DNA of 64,000 bases from Chenopodium formosanum (taxonomy: Eukaryota > Streptophyta > Magnoliopsida > Caryophyllales > Amaranthaceae): assembly GCA_024500155.1 (NCBI GenBank), contig CM044862.1:46696001-46760000 (forward strand). Reading direction: 5' to 3'. Made by a program: the position numbers and the translations under genes. Under the pieces are notes generated by a model that worked only from the letters and a program-made list of their open reading frames with translations, was not told where the DNA came from and made no database searches. Below, piece by piece: positions 1 to 12,969 of the stretch. Position 1 is the stretch's first letter; each line of letters begins with the position of its first letter.

Positions 1-537
1 AAGTCCCAAAACAAATTGTCCAAAATAAGAACAAACAAAACCCTTTTTGCCAAAATTACCTTAAAAGTAAACAAAAATCTTTTTGGATTTTTCAAAATAA
101 AAGAAAAGAAATGGAAATGCATATACTCAAGTGCACGGCATAAATGAATCAACATCCCACCAAACATGATAGAATACCCACCCCTAAGCTTGAGTGAGAT
201 AATACACTCAAATATAAACCAAATAATCCATGGGAGGGGAAAAAAAAAGAAATCAATCCAACAAACCAACACAAGTCCAACGAGTCACCAACAATTAGAG
301 AAAGAGCTAGGAAAGATATTACCAGATATTGGTGGGTGTAATTACCCGCAAATGAACCAATATAACCTTTCAAAGCCGATTTCCTCTTGAATTGAATCTC
401 GATTTCCTTATGCTAGCAAAAATAGCCATCAAACTTCCTTGATTCTTGATCCAAACCAACAAGGGGCACACAAACATTTCCATGAGAGAAAATCTAATCT
501 AAATAGAAAATAAAATGAAAGCAATAAAAATCTCGGG

Positions 538-2250
538 TTACTTCCCGAGAAAGGCTTGTTTAACGTCCAAGCGAGACCGCTTTAGTAAATAAATTGCAAC
601 GAACGCAAGAACTTATCAAATGCACTACTACACATTTCATAGGATGACAAGTAGGCAAATGAAGGAAGGAGGACGTGAAACAAGATTATTGCATGTAAGT
701 GAGGAGGAAGATGCCAAAAGAAAGAAGAAAATCAAGAAAATAAGAAGAGAAAGAAGAAGAAAAATAAGGCAAACTCTCCTCAAAATATTTTTGGGTGGCA
801 CAATCACCCATTTCCTCAATAAAAGGAGGATGAAAAGGAAAAGTCTCATCAAACAAGAGAGGGTCCTCAATAGGCTCTTTGACAAAAGAAGGGAGGAACA
901 TGGGATAGTAGGTGATGTGGTCAATTTCCATGAGAAAGGGACACGAGGAAGGGGAGGAGAAACAATGGTCTCAAAAAGCCTCACATCACCAATGAAGGCA
1001 TGAAAATCAATCATAGAATCCTCAAAAGAACACTTATGACTCACATCTCCCTCAAACAAAAACTCTCCAATAGAAACAACCTCATCCTCCTCTCTATCAC
1101 AACTATGAACAACAACTCCCTCAAGGTCCTAAAAGCCTAGAGTCTTTAAACCATGCATGAAAGGATAAAGGTTTCTCTCAAACTCACCCCTTTCCCATGA
1201 AGCATTGCCACTGAACTCTCTCAAAAGGCTATAATGTTTTGTTACACCTTCAATGAACATACTAGCCATAACCTCAAATGTGTCCAAAGACTCATGGATA
1301 GAAGGGTCACAAACATGCAAGGTGGACTCATCAAGATGGGGAAGGGGGTTGGAATCCTCAAAATCGACATTTTCTTCATTCACAACTCCTCCACCACCAC
1401 TCAAGGGACTCTCAATCTCTGTTGATTGCTCAAATTCTTCATCATCATCCTCATGAAATCCCTCATTTAAACATGAAGATGGCTCACTCACATCCTCACC
1501 AAGGGAAGCTCTCAAAGGGGGTGAATAAGGGGAAGGATGGCAAACAAGCCCAAATGGGGAATGAAAAGGATCAAAATCCTCAAAAATCCTGTCATCACAA
1601 GACAATCTCCCCTCAACTTCACACCCTTGCCCTACATCATCCTCAACAACACTCTCACACTCCAAGTGAGGTGCCTAACGTCCATCTAAATCAAACATAG
1701 CACTCATCACTTGGGCAAGCCTCACTTCTCTCAATTTTTGTTCCTCTTGAAGCTCTTGGAGTTGTTGGGTGAGATATTACATTTGAGAGAGAATTTGGGC
1801 ATCAATGTTATTGGGTTAAGGTTCACGATCAAGGTCAAATTGCACATCATCAAGATTAGCACAAACTTCATCAAAATGAGCATAAGGGGGAAAGGTGTCA
1901 ATTTGCATACTTGGATCATCACAAGGCACATAAGAAGTATCAAGAGAATTCATGCAAAAATCAAAAGAATCTTGGCATTGAGAATCAAAACAAGAAACAT
2001 GAGATTCTCTATCTAAGGAATCCCTAGCGAGCCATGTGAAGAAATCCCAAGCATCATGCATAGACAAATGACAAAATCTACCATTATTCATGTCCTCAAC
2101 CATTCCCCTGGTATACTCATTCATGCCCCAATAAGCTATACCACAAGCATCCCTAAGAGAACACCCATGGTAACTAAGGAAAACATTTAGTCTTTCAAAG
2201 TAAGCATAGAAGGGTTCACCATCAAATTGAGGAAAAGATAAGCATGCCAT
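538..2250 (-). pseudogene. Broken gag-like gene of copy A
   Basis: This is homologous along its length to the 592-codon gag frame of copy C (52496-54274). The likely start ATG is at 2250-2248 and the stop is at 540-538. The N-terminal part, about 140 residues, carries the block FPQFDGEPFYAYFERL and a YWGMNEYTRGMVED segment. This is the usual pattern of the Athila-type retrotransposon gag domain. The frame is then broken: pieces in different frames lie at 1816-2250, 1129-1665 and 637-1059. I infer that it makes no full capsid protein. No CCHC zinc knuckle is visible. Confidence 0.8.
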
Positions 2251-2342
2251 TTTTATACAAAGAACAAAGAAAAGCAAACAAAAATCAAATAATATACAAG
2301 AACCTAGCTAATCTAATCAACACAAACTAATGAACGCCTTAG

Positions 2343-2360
2343 ACCCCGGTAACGGCGCCA
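2343..2360 (-). other. Primer-binding site of copy A
   Basis: On the minus strand this reads TGGCGCCGTTACCGGGGT. It differs slightly from the Athila-type site TGGCGCCGTTGCCGGGGA, which is generally assigned to tRNA-Asp. It lies five bases from the LTR boundary and fixes the element as minus-strand. Confidence 0.85.
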
Positions 2361-2365
2361 AAATT

Positions 2366-4759
2366 TGATCGCGGGTAAGAGTAGGTCGTTGGGAATACTA
2401 ACCCTAACCAAATTAGAAATTTATAATACCTAAATTTACACTAAACTAGTTAGTGGCAAGTAAAGGGTCGAACACAAAAGAACTAAGTGTATTAATTTGT
2501 GCTAACTAGACTACTAGGAAAGGTCGTGAGATAGAGAGAGGTTAAACTAAACACGGCTAAGAACAAACACATAAAACTAGGGAAAGTGGAATCCAATCAC
2601 ATTAATGCATTAAACAACATCAAACAAATAGATGAAATTGACTTCGATTAGGAACATCAACACATTTAACTCACTCTCGCACAATTAAGCATGTTAATTA
2701 TCCTACTAAACTAATTCACTCTCGTGCAACGAACTAGCCTAGCAAAGGTATGAAAGAATTTAGGGCTCTCAACCAACTCACACTCGCACAATTGATTGAA
2801 AGCACAATTAAAAGCATATAACCGATTAGCTAGAAAGATTCTAATCCATAAAAGCATCATCCATACACAATAATCAAGAAACAATTTCATACTAATCACA
2901 ATCAATCATTCAATTCATTGATATAACCTTCATCCAATTCCCTAGAACAAGACCTAAGCTAACATAATGAAGATAGACATGGAAAACAAGGTAAAATAAG
3001 AATAAAAACTAGATTAAACAAACAAACTAATTAATCTACTCAAATAAACAAACAAAGAGCAAAAACTAAGAATTAAGCAAAGAAATAAAGATGAGAGAAA
3101 GTTAGAAGATGCTCATCGAATAGATGAGAAGAAGTTCCACAAAGGTTCTTCTTCAACCTGTCAAAAACCACATGGAAATCCAAGCTTTCTCTCTCTACAC
3201 TACTCCAAAACTAGAGAGGGAAAATCCTAATCTAACCCTAAGAGAGAGAAAATATAGGCTAAACTAATCTAATCTATCTAAAATAAAATGTTGAATGAAT
3301 GTTCTTAGAAAATAACCCTAAAGGGGTATTTATAATACAAGTTAAATAAAAATAAAATAAAAGAAATTTACAAGAAATAAAACTAAATAAAACAATTAAA
3401 ATAACTAAACTAAAAACCTAGAAAAACAAAACTACAATAAAATAAAATAAAAGAAAATGAAAAGGAAAAGAAACCCCAAAATTCCCACAATTCCCACTAA
3501 ACCCCACGAATTATCAGACCCCCTAATTCCCCTATCATCCTCAATTTCATTACCCAGAAGCCGCATGCAACTTCACCCTTCATCTAAAATCTTCATCAAG
3601 CAAAACTAAATCGTGACCGTTCGATTTTCATTAAAATCTTGTGAAAAGATCGTGATTAACCCACATTTGCGCGCCCGCACAGAAGTCGCCGCATAGGTCG
3701 CGCAAAGCTACTGCCTCAACTCGATTTTGGACTCCAATTTGTGCGGTTTCTGACAGAGCTGCGCGGCCGCGAATTTGCTGCTCTGTGAGTTTGGGTGTTA
3801 GGCGAATTGCGTGGATTAATTAGTGAGTAATTTGGTTGGAGTTCGGTGGTTGATTGTGGGTGAAGGGCTGGTGGTTGTTACGGGGGGTGATTGGTGGTTC
3901 AGGTAGTTTGGGTGGCTGTTGTTGTTGCGTGAAGTGAGGGAGCAGGGGGCTGGTTGTTGCGGTGGTGTGGGTGTTGGTTGATACGGGTTTTGGTGGACGG
4001 TGGTTTGGGTGGTTGAGATTGGTGGTTGATTGGAATTGCGGTTTATGAGCAGGGGAGGTACTCTGGTGGTTGTTTGGTGTGTAAAAGTGGTGGAGCAGGT
4101 TGTTTGGTGGTTGTTGCTGACAGATTGGTGGCTGGAGGTGGATTAAATGGGGGGGAATGTAGTGGGGTGTTGGTGGTTCAGGTGGTTGTTGTTGGTAATT
4201 GGTGGTGATGTGCGTGTTTGTAGATTGGTGGTGGGTTGCTGAGGCTGGTTTGGTTGGTTGATGTGGTTTGGGTGGCTGCTGCGGCAGTTGGTGTTGGTGT
4301 TGTTGGGGGAAAGCAGTGGTGAAGCTTGGTTCAATTTTGTGCCTCGAACTTCGGACCTTGAACCCGATCGACCAAGGACCCAAAAACACCTATAACCAAA
4401 AACAACACGAGGGGATTTTTAAAAGATAAAATAAAATAAAATAAAATAAAATAAGATAAATAAAGTAAAATAAATTAAAATGCTAAAACTAAATAAATAA
4501 TGAAATTAAATGAAATAACATAAAATAAAGAAAATAAACTAGAAACTAAAAGAAAAATAAATAAAAAAAGAGAAACTAGGAATTAATAAAACTAAGTTAA
4601 TCTAAATTAAACTAAAAACTACAAAATATTTAAATAAAAAGATAAAAGATGAGAATAAGCAAAATAATAGAAAAAATGATAAAATGAGCTTAATTATTGA
4701 AATAAGCCGAAAAAGTATTTAATAAACACCCCTAAAAGTTACATAAAAGTCACTTATCA
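2366..4759 (-). repeat. 5' LTR of copy A (2394 bp)
   Basis: The LTR begins TGATCGCGGG and ends CACTTATCA in plus orientation, so it has TGAT...ATCA ends. It matches solo LTR B (20131-22671) and the LTR of copy C (54357-56939). A minus-strand TATA box (TTATAAATACCCC) lies at about 3326-3334. From about 3820 to 4320 it holds a long strand-asymmetric tract, A/C-rich on the minus strand, followed by an (AATAA)n-rich stretch at 4425-4460. The base run GAGCC at 4760-4764 is the right-hand target-duplication candidate. Its partner is outside the window. Confidence 0.9.
3326..3334 (-). promoter_or_regulatory. TATA box of copy A LTR
   Basis: On the minus strand this is TTATAAATA, directly followed by CCCCTTTAGGGTTATT. 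The same TATA plus C-run and G-run arrangement is kept in solo LTR B and copy C, so I read it as the LTR core promoter. Confidence 0.6.
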
Positions 4760-5349
4760 GAGCCCCAAGTAGGGTTCGGTTGGGCCACTTTCTTTTGGCT
4801 CGTGTCCATAACCCGTCACCTGGGTCGACGACCCCCTTGCCACATGCGCTGCCACTATGGCGTACTGCCTCCATGGCACGCTACTACTTGGTGGCTGCTA
4901 TGTGCGCTGCCACATAGCGCGCTGCCACGTGGCATGCTCCTACTTGGAGCGCTCCCCTTGTTTTTGTGTGGCTAGGGTTTTTATGTGTTACTTGAAGTAT
5001 TTTTCCGTCTCGACAATTCCAAAATTTTGGCTCAACATTTGAGATTCTCCGACGCTCGATTTCAATTCTCCAAGCTCGAATTTCCGACGTCTAAATATAA
5101 ATTACTCGATTGACTTATTAATTAATTCTGAATTAATTTGTCGCTTCGGCTCGTTAGTTGCTTAGGTGAGATCCATAGGGTTCATTCATGATTAACCAGT
5201 AATATTAATTATGAATTTATATTACTGATCAAAAGCGGCATCCACCTAAGAATTCCGATCACTTGATCTTACTGAATATATTAGCTTTCCAATACTTCTA
5301 AACTCACTGTCAAAAAAATACACTTGTTCGAAGGACACTATTCCTTTCA
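4760..5349 (-). repeat. Copia 3' LTR remnant
   Basis: It aligns with about 13181-13807 of the right LTR and ends in the same CCTTTCA. The rest of this LTR lies beyond inserted copy A, off the left edge. It includes the GC-rich run of CACGTG-like motifs at about 4835-4955. Confidence 0.85.
4835..4955. repeat. GC-rich array of imperfect G-box units (left Copia LTR)
   Basis: Short units such as GCTGCCACGTGGC, GCCACATGCGCTGCC and TGGCACGCT repeat here. They form an island of high GC in AT-rich surroundings. The matching array in the other LTR is at 13255-13420. Confidence 0.6.
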
Positions 5350-5364
5350 ATCTCCCACCTGTCC
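5350..5364 (-). other. Polypurine tract of the Copia element
   Basis: The minus strand reads GGACAGGTGGGAGAT directly before the LTR start TGAAAGG. A purine-rich tract ending at the LTR boundary is expected here, and it confirms the orientation. Confidence 0.7.
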
Positions 5365-7180
5365 TTCAGGACAAGTGTGCTTTTAGTGTATAGCCCTTTT
5401 CTAATGTCACTTAATGCCTCTTCATGGACTATAAGGTAAGATTTATTTGTCATCCTTATTACAACCAGAAGTGTTTCTCGATTTCAAGTCCGACTGTTAA
5501 TAAACAGATGATTTCTAAAATCCATCCAAGCACGGCCTTGCATTTTTACAGACTCGCTCTACGAGAGGGCTTGTAAACAACAAAAACATCTTTCCTATTT
5601 TAGTAGGGGGACATTTCCAGTCTTGTAATGTAGCTTCTCTTACTAAGAGGACCTAGCCGCCCGAGTGATGCCGTTATAATACCCTATTACGGCAGACGTA
5701 TGACAACCATCAAAGCAGACTAGTGCTCAAACAAGAAAGCTCACAATACTCATGGTCGAGGAAAAAGGTTCCGATAGCAATAATGAGAAATATACTTATG
5801 ACGATTTTTAACCTCTTAATGTATTCTCATAGGTCGATCCAGTATGTTTCTAAACCAATACATGTGCAAATGAGTCATGACGGTCATGTCCTTGTAGCAC
5901 AAGAAACGGTGTTATAAATCAAACTACACACTAATCTCAAATGGTCATTAATCATCCATCGTTTAAATTACCTCGATTAAGGGCAATTTTCAATTATAAT
6001 ATTCAACGTTCACTTAGTAGGTGTTTCCTTACCAAGACTGGTCTTGATACCCTATTTTGAATATTCCAAGAATCGAATGGACTCATTATTTAATTCTAAA
6101 CCACAATTAAATAGCAAATGGTGTGATAAAAAATTGTATGAAATTTTAAATTACTCCAAAACCTGAATGGTTCATCTTATGATAAATGGTGTTTTCGAAT
6201 GTTTTGAGAGTGTCATTCTTTATAAAACATCTATAGATATCACACCCATATCTAATATGCTTTATTTCTTTCATGCAATTGTGAATGTTGTCGTTCACTT
6301 ATTGCATAGGTTTTGTTATAACTAATTTGCTAATCTTAGAATCTTCATTAATGATTACTTTCATAAAAAGATGATAAAATTTGAGATTGCCATGGATTAT
6401 ATGTGATTTAGGATTTATTGCCATGTGATGACTCCCACTCATTTTCATGATTAGGATCTTCAACTTGACAACCTACAATCGTTAACGTTCAACAACAAAC
6501 TTTCCATAGAACATCTTCTTTATTATCCCCTTTAAGTCAACAATATTCTCAACATATATTTTAGTAAACTTTTTGATGATGATTAGCTTGGGTTTCACAC
6601 CGAACGACTTACAATGATTCGGGATACCCTAATCACGTGTGATCATGAAAATTTACTTTAAATTCCCCCACATTACGATGGCCTGGATGCACCTTCATGT
6701 TACCATTCTCAAGCCACGACTTATTGTTAGATCTTGCTTATACACGGCTTCCTTATTAAGGATCTAATCCTTGTTAAGGCTTGTGCTTGCAACATCAATT
6801 CTCAAATTGTATTTGTTTCCACAAGTCTAGAACTCATCCTATTACTTATCCAAGTACTTTAGATGTTCTTGGCCATATTCTAATGATCTATTACATAAAT
6901 TCAGGTTGATTGGTACTACATACATACTTCACATTCTCTAAGAAAGTAAGTCCTGCGAAGATTCTATATCATAACGTACATGATGGATTAAGTTGCGAGT
7001 AATTCTCAATCTTATTCCATCTATTTGACATTTTAGCTCCTTCAGTTTCACCAAGTCTTACTAAATATATAGTTCGCTATGTGATACGGTTGAAAGTCTC
7101 AATTAGAGTCTTTCTAGTTTGACTTAGTATTTAGCCTAGCTCGTACTTAGTTCAAAAATTTACTTAGTTTTATACATACG
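5365..7180. other. Copia 3' region, no intact gene
   Basis: This is AT-rich sequence inside the Copia element, downstream of RT on the minus strand. It should hold the RNase H end and the 3' untranslated region. I see only short open stretches and no convincing domain. Confidence 0.5.
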
Positions 7181-7965
7181 GGTCAAAAATCTTTCAAAGT
7201 ATTTCAATTCATGTTTAACACGGTAAATTCCTTTATACGTTCAAATATTTTATTAAGTCTATACAATAGATCTTAATACCCAATATGTACTAAGTATCGT
7301 CTTTTGCTTGGTCCATTGTCGAAAATACTTTCAAATCTAAGCATTTAGTATTTGACAATTATTTCACAATATAGTTCTTAAACTTTTCGTTGGACCTTTA
7401 TATAATTTACTTTTGCTCTCACTAAACTTCTTATTAGTAATAATTTCTACGTTTCTCCATAAGTCAATCCTCTTATTAACTTCATGAGAAAACATGTTCC
7501 AATTCCTATATGCAATGCTTCCTTGAATCCCATAATGGATTCCTTGAGCTTGGTTTCAAATCTAGCACTATTTAGATATTAAAAACCATTAGAATATTTT
7601 GATAGTCACTTCCAAAATCCTAATTTAGGAAGGCGTCTTTGGTATCTATTTTGCCATATTTCATATATGCAATTTTGCTAGAACAATCACGAAAAGACTT
7701 TAGCATTCCGATTGGTGAATAAATTTTTATTAAAATCAACTTCATGAATTTAATTGTATCCTTTTCAACCAATCTAGCTATGTATACATATACATTTCCA
7801 CATTTATTCGTTTTCTCCTTGAAAACTTATTTGCAATCGATGGGTATTTCACCCTTTATGCAAATTAATCAGGTTTTAAAACATGATTTTCAAACATGGA
7901 GTCTATTTCGGATTTTTATGGCCTCCAACCATTATTCTGAATTTGGATTTGTCGTTGCTATTTTA
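7180..7965 (-). pseudogene. Copia reverse transcriptase fossil
   Basis: Read on the minus strand from about 7965 downward, pieces of the Copia RT consensus follow one another. A SEMDSMFENHV segment comes first, then YTARLVEKD (for YKARLVAKG), YSPIGMLKSFR (for FSPVAMLKSIR), and KIDTKDAFLN (for QMDVKTAFLNG). KLKESIMGFKEA (for KLQKSIYGLKQA) follows, and near 7270-7320 a YILGIKIY segment. Stops and frameshifts separate them. Their order and spacing are those of a Copia RT, so this is a dead gene rather than chance similarity. The exact Copia lineage cannot be fixed. Confidence 0.75.
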
Positions 7966-8599
7966 CAAGGCATTATTCCCTTACTATCTAATAGTAAATA
8001 GTATTATTGTAATTCTTAGGTTTAATTCTAACTTAATAGAAAATTTATAGGATTCAATCCAAGCCTATGGCGAATTTTATATCTATACGGGGTTATTGTA
8101 TCAAACACTGAGTTTCAAGGCGCTTCCAAAGTCCCTTTGAGTATTCTTGATCAAGTATTCTCACAAAACCCTTTTAAGTTCTTTCGAGATTCTCAGTTCC
8201 AGTTTGTTGCTAAGCTCGATATTCATCGAGTTCATTTTCCTCCCACTTGTCATTTTGGAAATGTGTTACTTTTTAGAAAGCCACAACTTAGAGCAACTAA
8301 CACTATGTTCTCAATTAGGTTGTGGAGGTAATGCCCATGGTCTCACTTAAATGCTTACAAAGAGACATGTATATTGTCTTTGGGTAAAAGTTCATTGTAA
8401 AACAAACAGTTTGCTCCCACGTGAGCTATCATAGCCTTTAATGAGACATTAAAATCCCACTCAAGCACCTAGCTCTTCCTAAGCCGGTGAGCTCCCACTG
8501 AGTCACTTATTTCCCAGTTAGCCAGTGAACTCCCACTGTGGCTAAGAGTTTTATACATATACTTGAAAAGACATTTAGATGTTAATTCTATCTATAACT

Positions 8600-8965
8600 G
8601 AATATTGCGTCCTTTCTTAGCTTTGACATTTTGTTTAGTGTAACATTAGTCCTTTGTGCAAATCTTAAGAACTTTATAGGAAGGGATTTGATCCATCATT
8701 GTTCGAGTCATTTTTAAATGGCATCGAGGTCTCCGTGAAGACACACTATGTTCTTCGTGGAGTTATTTATGAAAATTTCAATTTCATAACTTTGTGATGG
8801 TCACGCTTGGCTCAAGCAAGCATCGCTCGATCTAATCTAGATGTTTTGATATCTTACCAAGTCGATTTTGTACTTCATTGAACTCTTGAACTATTCAAGG
8901 TCAAGTTTGTTCACATTTGATGAATATAGCCATATTATTTCAATTTCATTGTGAAACGTTGAAGT
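8600..8965 (-). pseudogene. Copia integrase fossil (weak)
   Basis: On the minus strand, upstream of the RT fossil, a VQEFNEVQNRLGKISK-like stretch near 8830-8900 resembles the Copia integrase segment before LRSDRGGEY. A possible LRSSD follows. Further on there is a weak counterpart of the LTPPGTPQ and LLDMVRSM blocks at 8650-8760. Order and strand fit the RT fossil. Similarity is low and the frame is broken. Confidence 0.5.
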
Positions 8966-8969
8966 ACAT

Positions 8970-11900
8970 TAATCCTCTTTAGCTTTCGGAGTCAATTGTC
9001 TATACCAAGAACAATAGCTCTTTACTTTGTCGGTTTCAACAAGTAAGACTTGTTTGTCTTATTAGATTTCGAATCGATCAACTATCAAGAGCCTATCTAA
9101 TAGAGCCTTGACTACGTTCTTGTTGATGTGACATTGCTAAAGATGTTCGGAACGCAAATCATGCCTATGACTTTGAGCTTTTTCCAGTTTATCGTGTTAA
9201 GAAAATGTTTGTTTATAATCCAGCATTCTTGACTCATAGTTTAGATAACCATGACATTCAAATAAATTTGCAACTATTGCTCATAGCTTTGAATATGAGT
9301 CTTTTCGTGTGTAAATAGATCAATTGCTTATTATGGAACACAATAACCATTTATTTTCTCCAGCCTTAACTTAAAGGTCTTTAAACAAAGCATACGATCT
9401 TATAACTGATGTAGCACCACTTGCTTCATTTTAAGCTTGTAAGTTGATAACTTAGCTTATCTTAAATAATTTGAGGTCACTTTCAAAGTGGAACACTCAT
9501 GCAGTATCCGATACTTTGTGAAGATAATAAGTTGCTAAGTTAACTTCGATAACATGAATTCTTTAGTAAAATGGAATCTCATTCCTTTTCTTTGTTCCTC
9601 GTTTCCTATATTTCTTATCATACTATATCTCACAATATTTAGGAACCATCTCTTTAAGAGTCTTTGACTTTTATACTTTGTTAGGCATAATTAAGCATCT
9701 AATGCGCCGTAAAACAAAGTTCCATCTTTTACTTTAATTCACGCTTAAATTACTAAATCAACGAGTCCTACTCATCTATGTATTAAGCGAAAAGATATGT
9801 TGGTTGTCAATATTGACAATTTGTGTTTCCAACTCAATATATCATGTTTTATCAAAACTACCTAGTATTTTGAATACATGATGTCCAACCGTCCTTTTGG
9901 ACTTTGTTATAAAAGTCATTTTTTGAGAATTGTATTTTAGAAATGCTTTACTTTTCTTTGAGAACCATTCTCAAAGATTTCCTTTACCAATCATGGAAAA
10001 CAATACAGTTTGATATGAAATTCTATAAATATAAGTGCAAAGTATAACCATTTATCAAGTAAATAACATAATAAATTTGAAAATTAAATGGAATTCATGC
10101 AAATTTCAATCTTATTAAACGTCTTATCCACGCATTAAATTTGTCCCCATTTGGCGAGAATAAGTCAGTTCCAAGATCCAATGAAACAAAGAGTGACTAA
10201 GCATGCTTTGGCTTGTCTTAGCACTCAATCTCCCAAGGTAAGAAACGCTTTGCTAATGGTTGCAAGCCACTATTGATTGAATAAATCGTCGCATCTAATG
10301 CTCTCTCAACAATTTATTCACTTTGCCACGACATGTTAGGACTCTATCACTCATATAGTTGAGTACAACCAAAACCAACTTGCATACCTGGTATGCCTTA
10401 TGAGTCCAGGAAGTAGTAGTGATGCCTCGCTTTGGCGTAGCCCATCACTACTCTCAATAGGTCGATAAGTGTTGTTTTGGAATGTCAATTTTACTCAATA
10501 TTTAGGGACCTAGGGTTTCTATTTTTGTTGATTTAAGTGAACTTAATTAATCATCACAACATTCGAAATCCTAAACATGCATCAAACATATAATTCATAT
10601 ATAAATGATCTTAAATATATAAAACATAAGCATTTTAACGCATATTGGCAACTAGCATGACCCCTTGAATTCTTCAAGTCTTCTAAAGGTCTTTTGCAAC
10701 TTCATGGATTTGTCTTCCAAGAACCTCCGTCTTGAACACTTGACCAAAATTATGCAACTACTAATATCTACGATTAGGACTAATCTAAATATTAAGGTAC
10801 AAAAATACTCAACGGTACGCAAACCGTATTTAGATTTACAAAAATACATCACGGATTGCAGTCCGTATTTTTTATCGTAATCGGGCCCCACTAGTTGCCA
10901 TTTTATAACACCTGTGAGAGAATATACATTCCATTCATTATTCATTCACTATTTTACAATGATAAAACAAGTAACAATGCATAAACACGCAATAACTAGT
11001 AACTAATCTAGGTGGTTAATCCAATTAACAAGCCTAAGTAAAACTAGTCAAAGTTTTTTTTAACCAATTATGTAAATAAGAGCAATTAATATTTGAAGCT
11101 CCCACTCAATTAATCCAATTAATTAAGCCGGTAAAACCCAATTATTTGCCAAAATTAAATTTTGCAAATGTCGCTCAATAAAACCGAGGCCTAGCCTCCA
11201 AAATTTTAATTAAATAAAGAAAAATAATTAAAACGACAAATTAAGCAAAATTAACTTAGTCCAAAATATCCAAGTGCATAGCACTAAGACTTTGAGTGCT
11301 CACAACTCGCAAACAACATGCATGATCTCATTGAACCACATTGATTTACAAGCAATGTCTACACATATTACCCTCAATTTTGTACCAAGCTACGCACAAA
11401 TACACACTCAATGCAAGCCCCACGCACAGCTTACCAACAGCCAGCCATAAGGCGGCTGCCATGGTGCGCCATGGTGCCGCACAACAGCTCCCTGCACACA
11501 CACTCCACTTTGAGGCACCCAGCAGCCTCGGCAGCCCCATGCGGGTTGTGTGAGCAACCCGGATGGCCGAGAGCATGCTTGGGGCTCTTAGGCCTCGATT
11601 TGGTGCTCATGCCTCGGGAAAAATCTCGATTTTGTGTGACATACTTAATCAATTCTAAATTAATTTTAGAATCAATTAATTTTGAGGAAAAATGAAAGTC
11701 CAACTTAAATAAATTCACCCAAATACATAAAATCAAAAATTATTCCAAGAACCATTCTTTAATAAAATTGGTTTAACTTGGTGCAACTAAAATAAGAGGG
11801 CAATTACTCACTATTAATTTAATTAATTTAAATTAATCTGGAAAGGACAAAATAAAAGGGAGTTGGAAAAATGAACATAAGTTCAATAAAGATTCCAACT

Positions 11901-12550
11901 TTAATACTTGAGAATCCTTGAAAAATTATATCTTCCAATATGAAGATAAACAAATTTCTATCACAAGTTTCAAACTTTATGATTCCAATAAACTAAAAAA
12001 TGATTAAATCAACAAAGTTCAACAAATATTCATGGAATTTAGTGACTCAAAGTTTCAATCACTTAACATAATTAAATATTGAATCTTTAGTACTTAGAAG
12101 CCTCAAAGAACAACAATTTCACACTTAATGCAAGTAATGTGCAATTATGTGAAAAATAAAACAAAGCTTTCAAACACAAATTACCACCAAGTAATCATGC
12201 CTAAAGAGGTTTAAAGTTGCATATAAATTATGTATTGAAACAAATACATAACCACCATAAATATGCAATTAATTTTCAAGGTTAGAAAGACTATAAATTT
12301 TTCGTTAAAACGAAAAAATCCCTCAAAAAGTGCAATTTTTGTCATTTTTGGCTAAAACACGAGTCCTCAAAGGGTTCCACCCAAAATTCACTATAATTGG
12401 ATCAAAATCTGGGTTCGAGAGCTGTAGTCAGCTCTAATACAAGGTTAAAATGGATAAAACGAGCTACTAATCTAATTAGCAACTTAAAACCAGAAAAATT
12501 AAGCCATAAAAACACCTTGAAAAATATTATTATTTTAAAAGTAAAAGAGC
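8970..12550. other. Copia 5' internal region, decayed
   Basis: This should cover gag, protease and the integrase N-terminus. I recognise no domain. At 10800-10895 two units of about 33 bp lie in tandem (CAAAAATAC...CCGTATTT). At 11400-11600 there is a GC-rich island with CCATGG-type palindromes in otherwise AT-rich DNA. Open stretches here are short and look accidental. Confidence 0.5.
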
Positions 12551-12553
12551 AAG

Positions 12554-12565
12554 GCTCCGATACCC
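12554..12565 (-). other. Copia primer-binding site (tRNA-iMet type)
   Basis: The minus strand reads GGGTATCGGAGC just inside the 5' LTR. It differs by two bases from the usual TGGTATCAGAGC complement of initiator tRNA-Met. Confidence 0.75.
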
Positions 12566-12960
12566 CTGTTGGGGTTTGGTGAGTCCGACTCACCGCGGAA
12601 ACAAACAAAAAAAAAAACCGCACTCATAATAAATAAAACCATAAACATAATTAACTTAACAACAAGATTAAGATAAAACGATTACCTTTGGAGCGTGCTT
12701 CGCCCGACTCCTTGGGCTCTTACTTGAAAGCTAGCTTTGAAATTACGAAGCCTCCAACGATGATCCACCCGCAACAACGATCACCGACTAGGTCCAATGT
12801 CTTGGGGTTAGTAAGACCCGACCGATAAACCTGAGTAATTGAGTTCAAAGGCTTTTACAAAATGTGATACCTTTTCCAACTCTTGAGTTCAAAGGTTTTC
12901 ACTACTAGTGATCCCTTTTCCAACTCTTAAACAAGCAAGTAATCCTATGCCATGCCTTGG

Positions 12961-12969
12961 CTATTTATA
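12961..12969 (-). promoter_or_regulatory. TATA box of Copia LTR
   Basis: On the minus strand this is TATAAATAG, a strong plant TATA box, about 395 bp before the internal end of the LTR. The G-box-like array lies about 290 bp upstream of it, inside U3. Confidence 0.6.

Larger units (their letters stand above)
1..4759 (-). mobile_element. Gag-only LTR retrotransposon, family 1, copy A (cut by window edge)
   Basis: This is the 5' part of a minus-strand element. It has a complete 5' LTR at its right end, an Athila-type primer-binding site, and a broken gag reading frame running left. The 3' LTR would lie left of the window. Base 1 corresponds to about base 51929 of copy C. It is inserted in a Copia LTR: the sequence from 4760 continues the LTR that is uninterrupted at 12567-13807. 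No protease, RT or integrase is seen, as in copy C, so it was probably non-autonomous (TR-GAG type). Confidence 0.85.

Noticed and set aside
620..2016. Plus-strand open frames with Lys/Arg-rich or His-rich peptides opposite gag A, and the same at 52579-54007
   Set aside because: They are the opposite strand of the gag frame and mirror its acidic codons. The gag strand has conserved domains and they do not.
3820..4389. Long Pro/Gln/His-rich open frame on the minus strand in LTR A, with similar ones at 20974-21417, 55922-56500 and 56937-57495
   Set aside because: They sit in low-complexity A/C-rich LTR sequence. Peptides are not conserved between copies, so they are probably compositional.
7744..8350. 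Plus-strand open frames of 64-85 codons in the Copia interior
   Set aside because: They run opposite the recognisable Copia RT fossil and have no known features.
11341..11736. Overlapping frames on both strands in a GC-rich island
   Set aside because: The island is short. Both strands are open only because stop codons are rare at high GC. No recognised domain.
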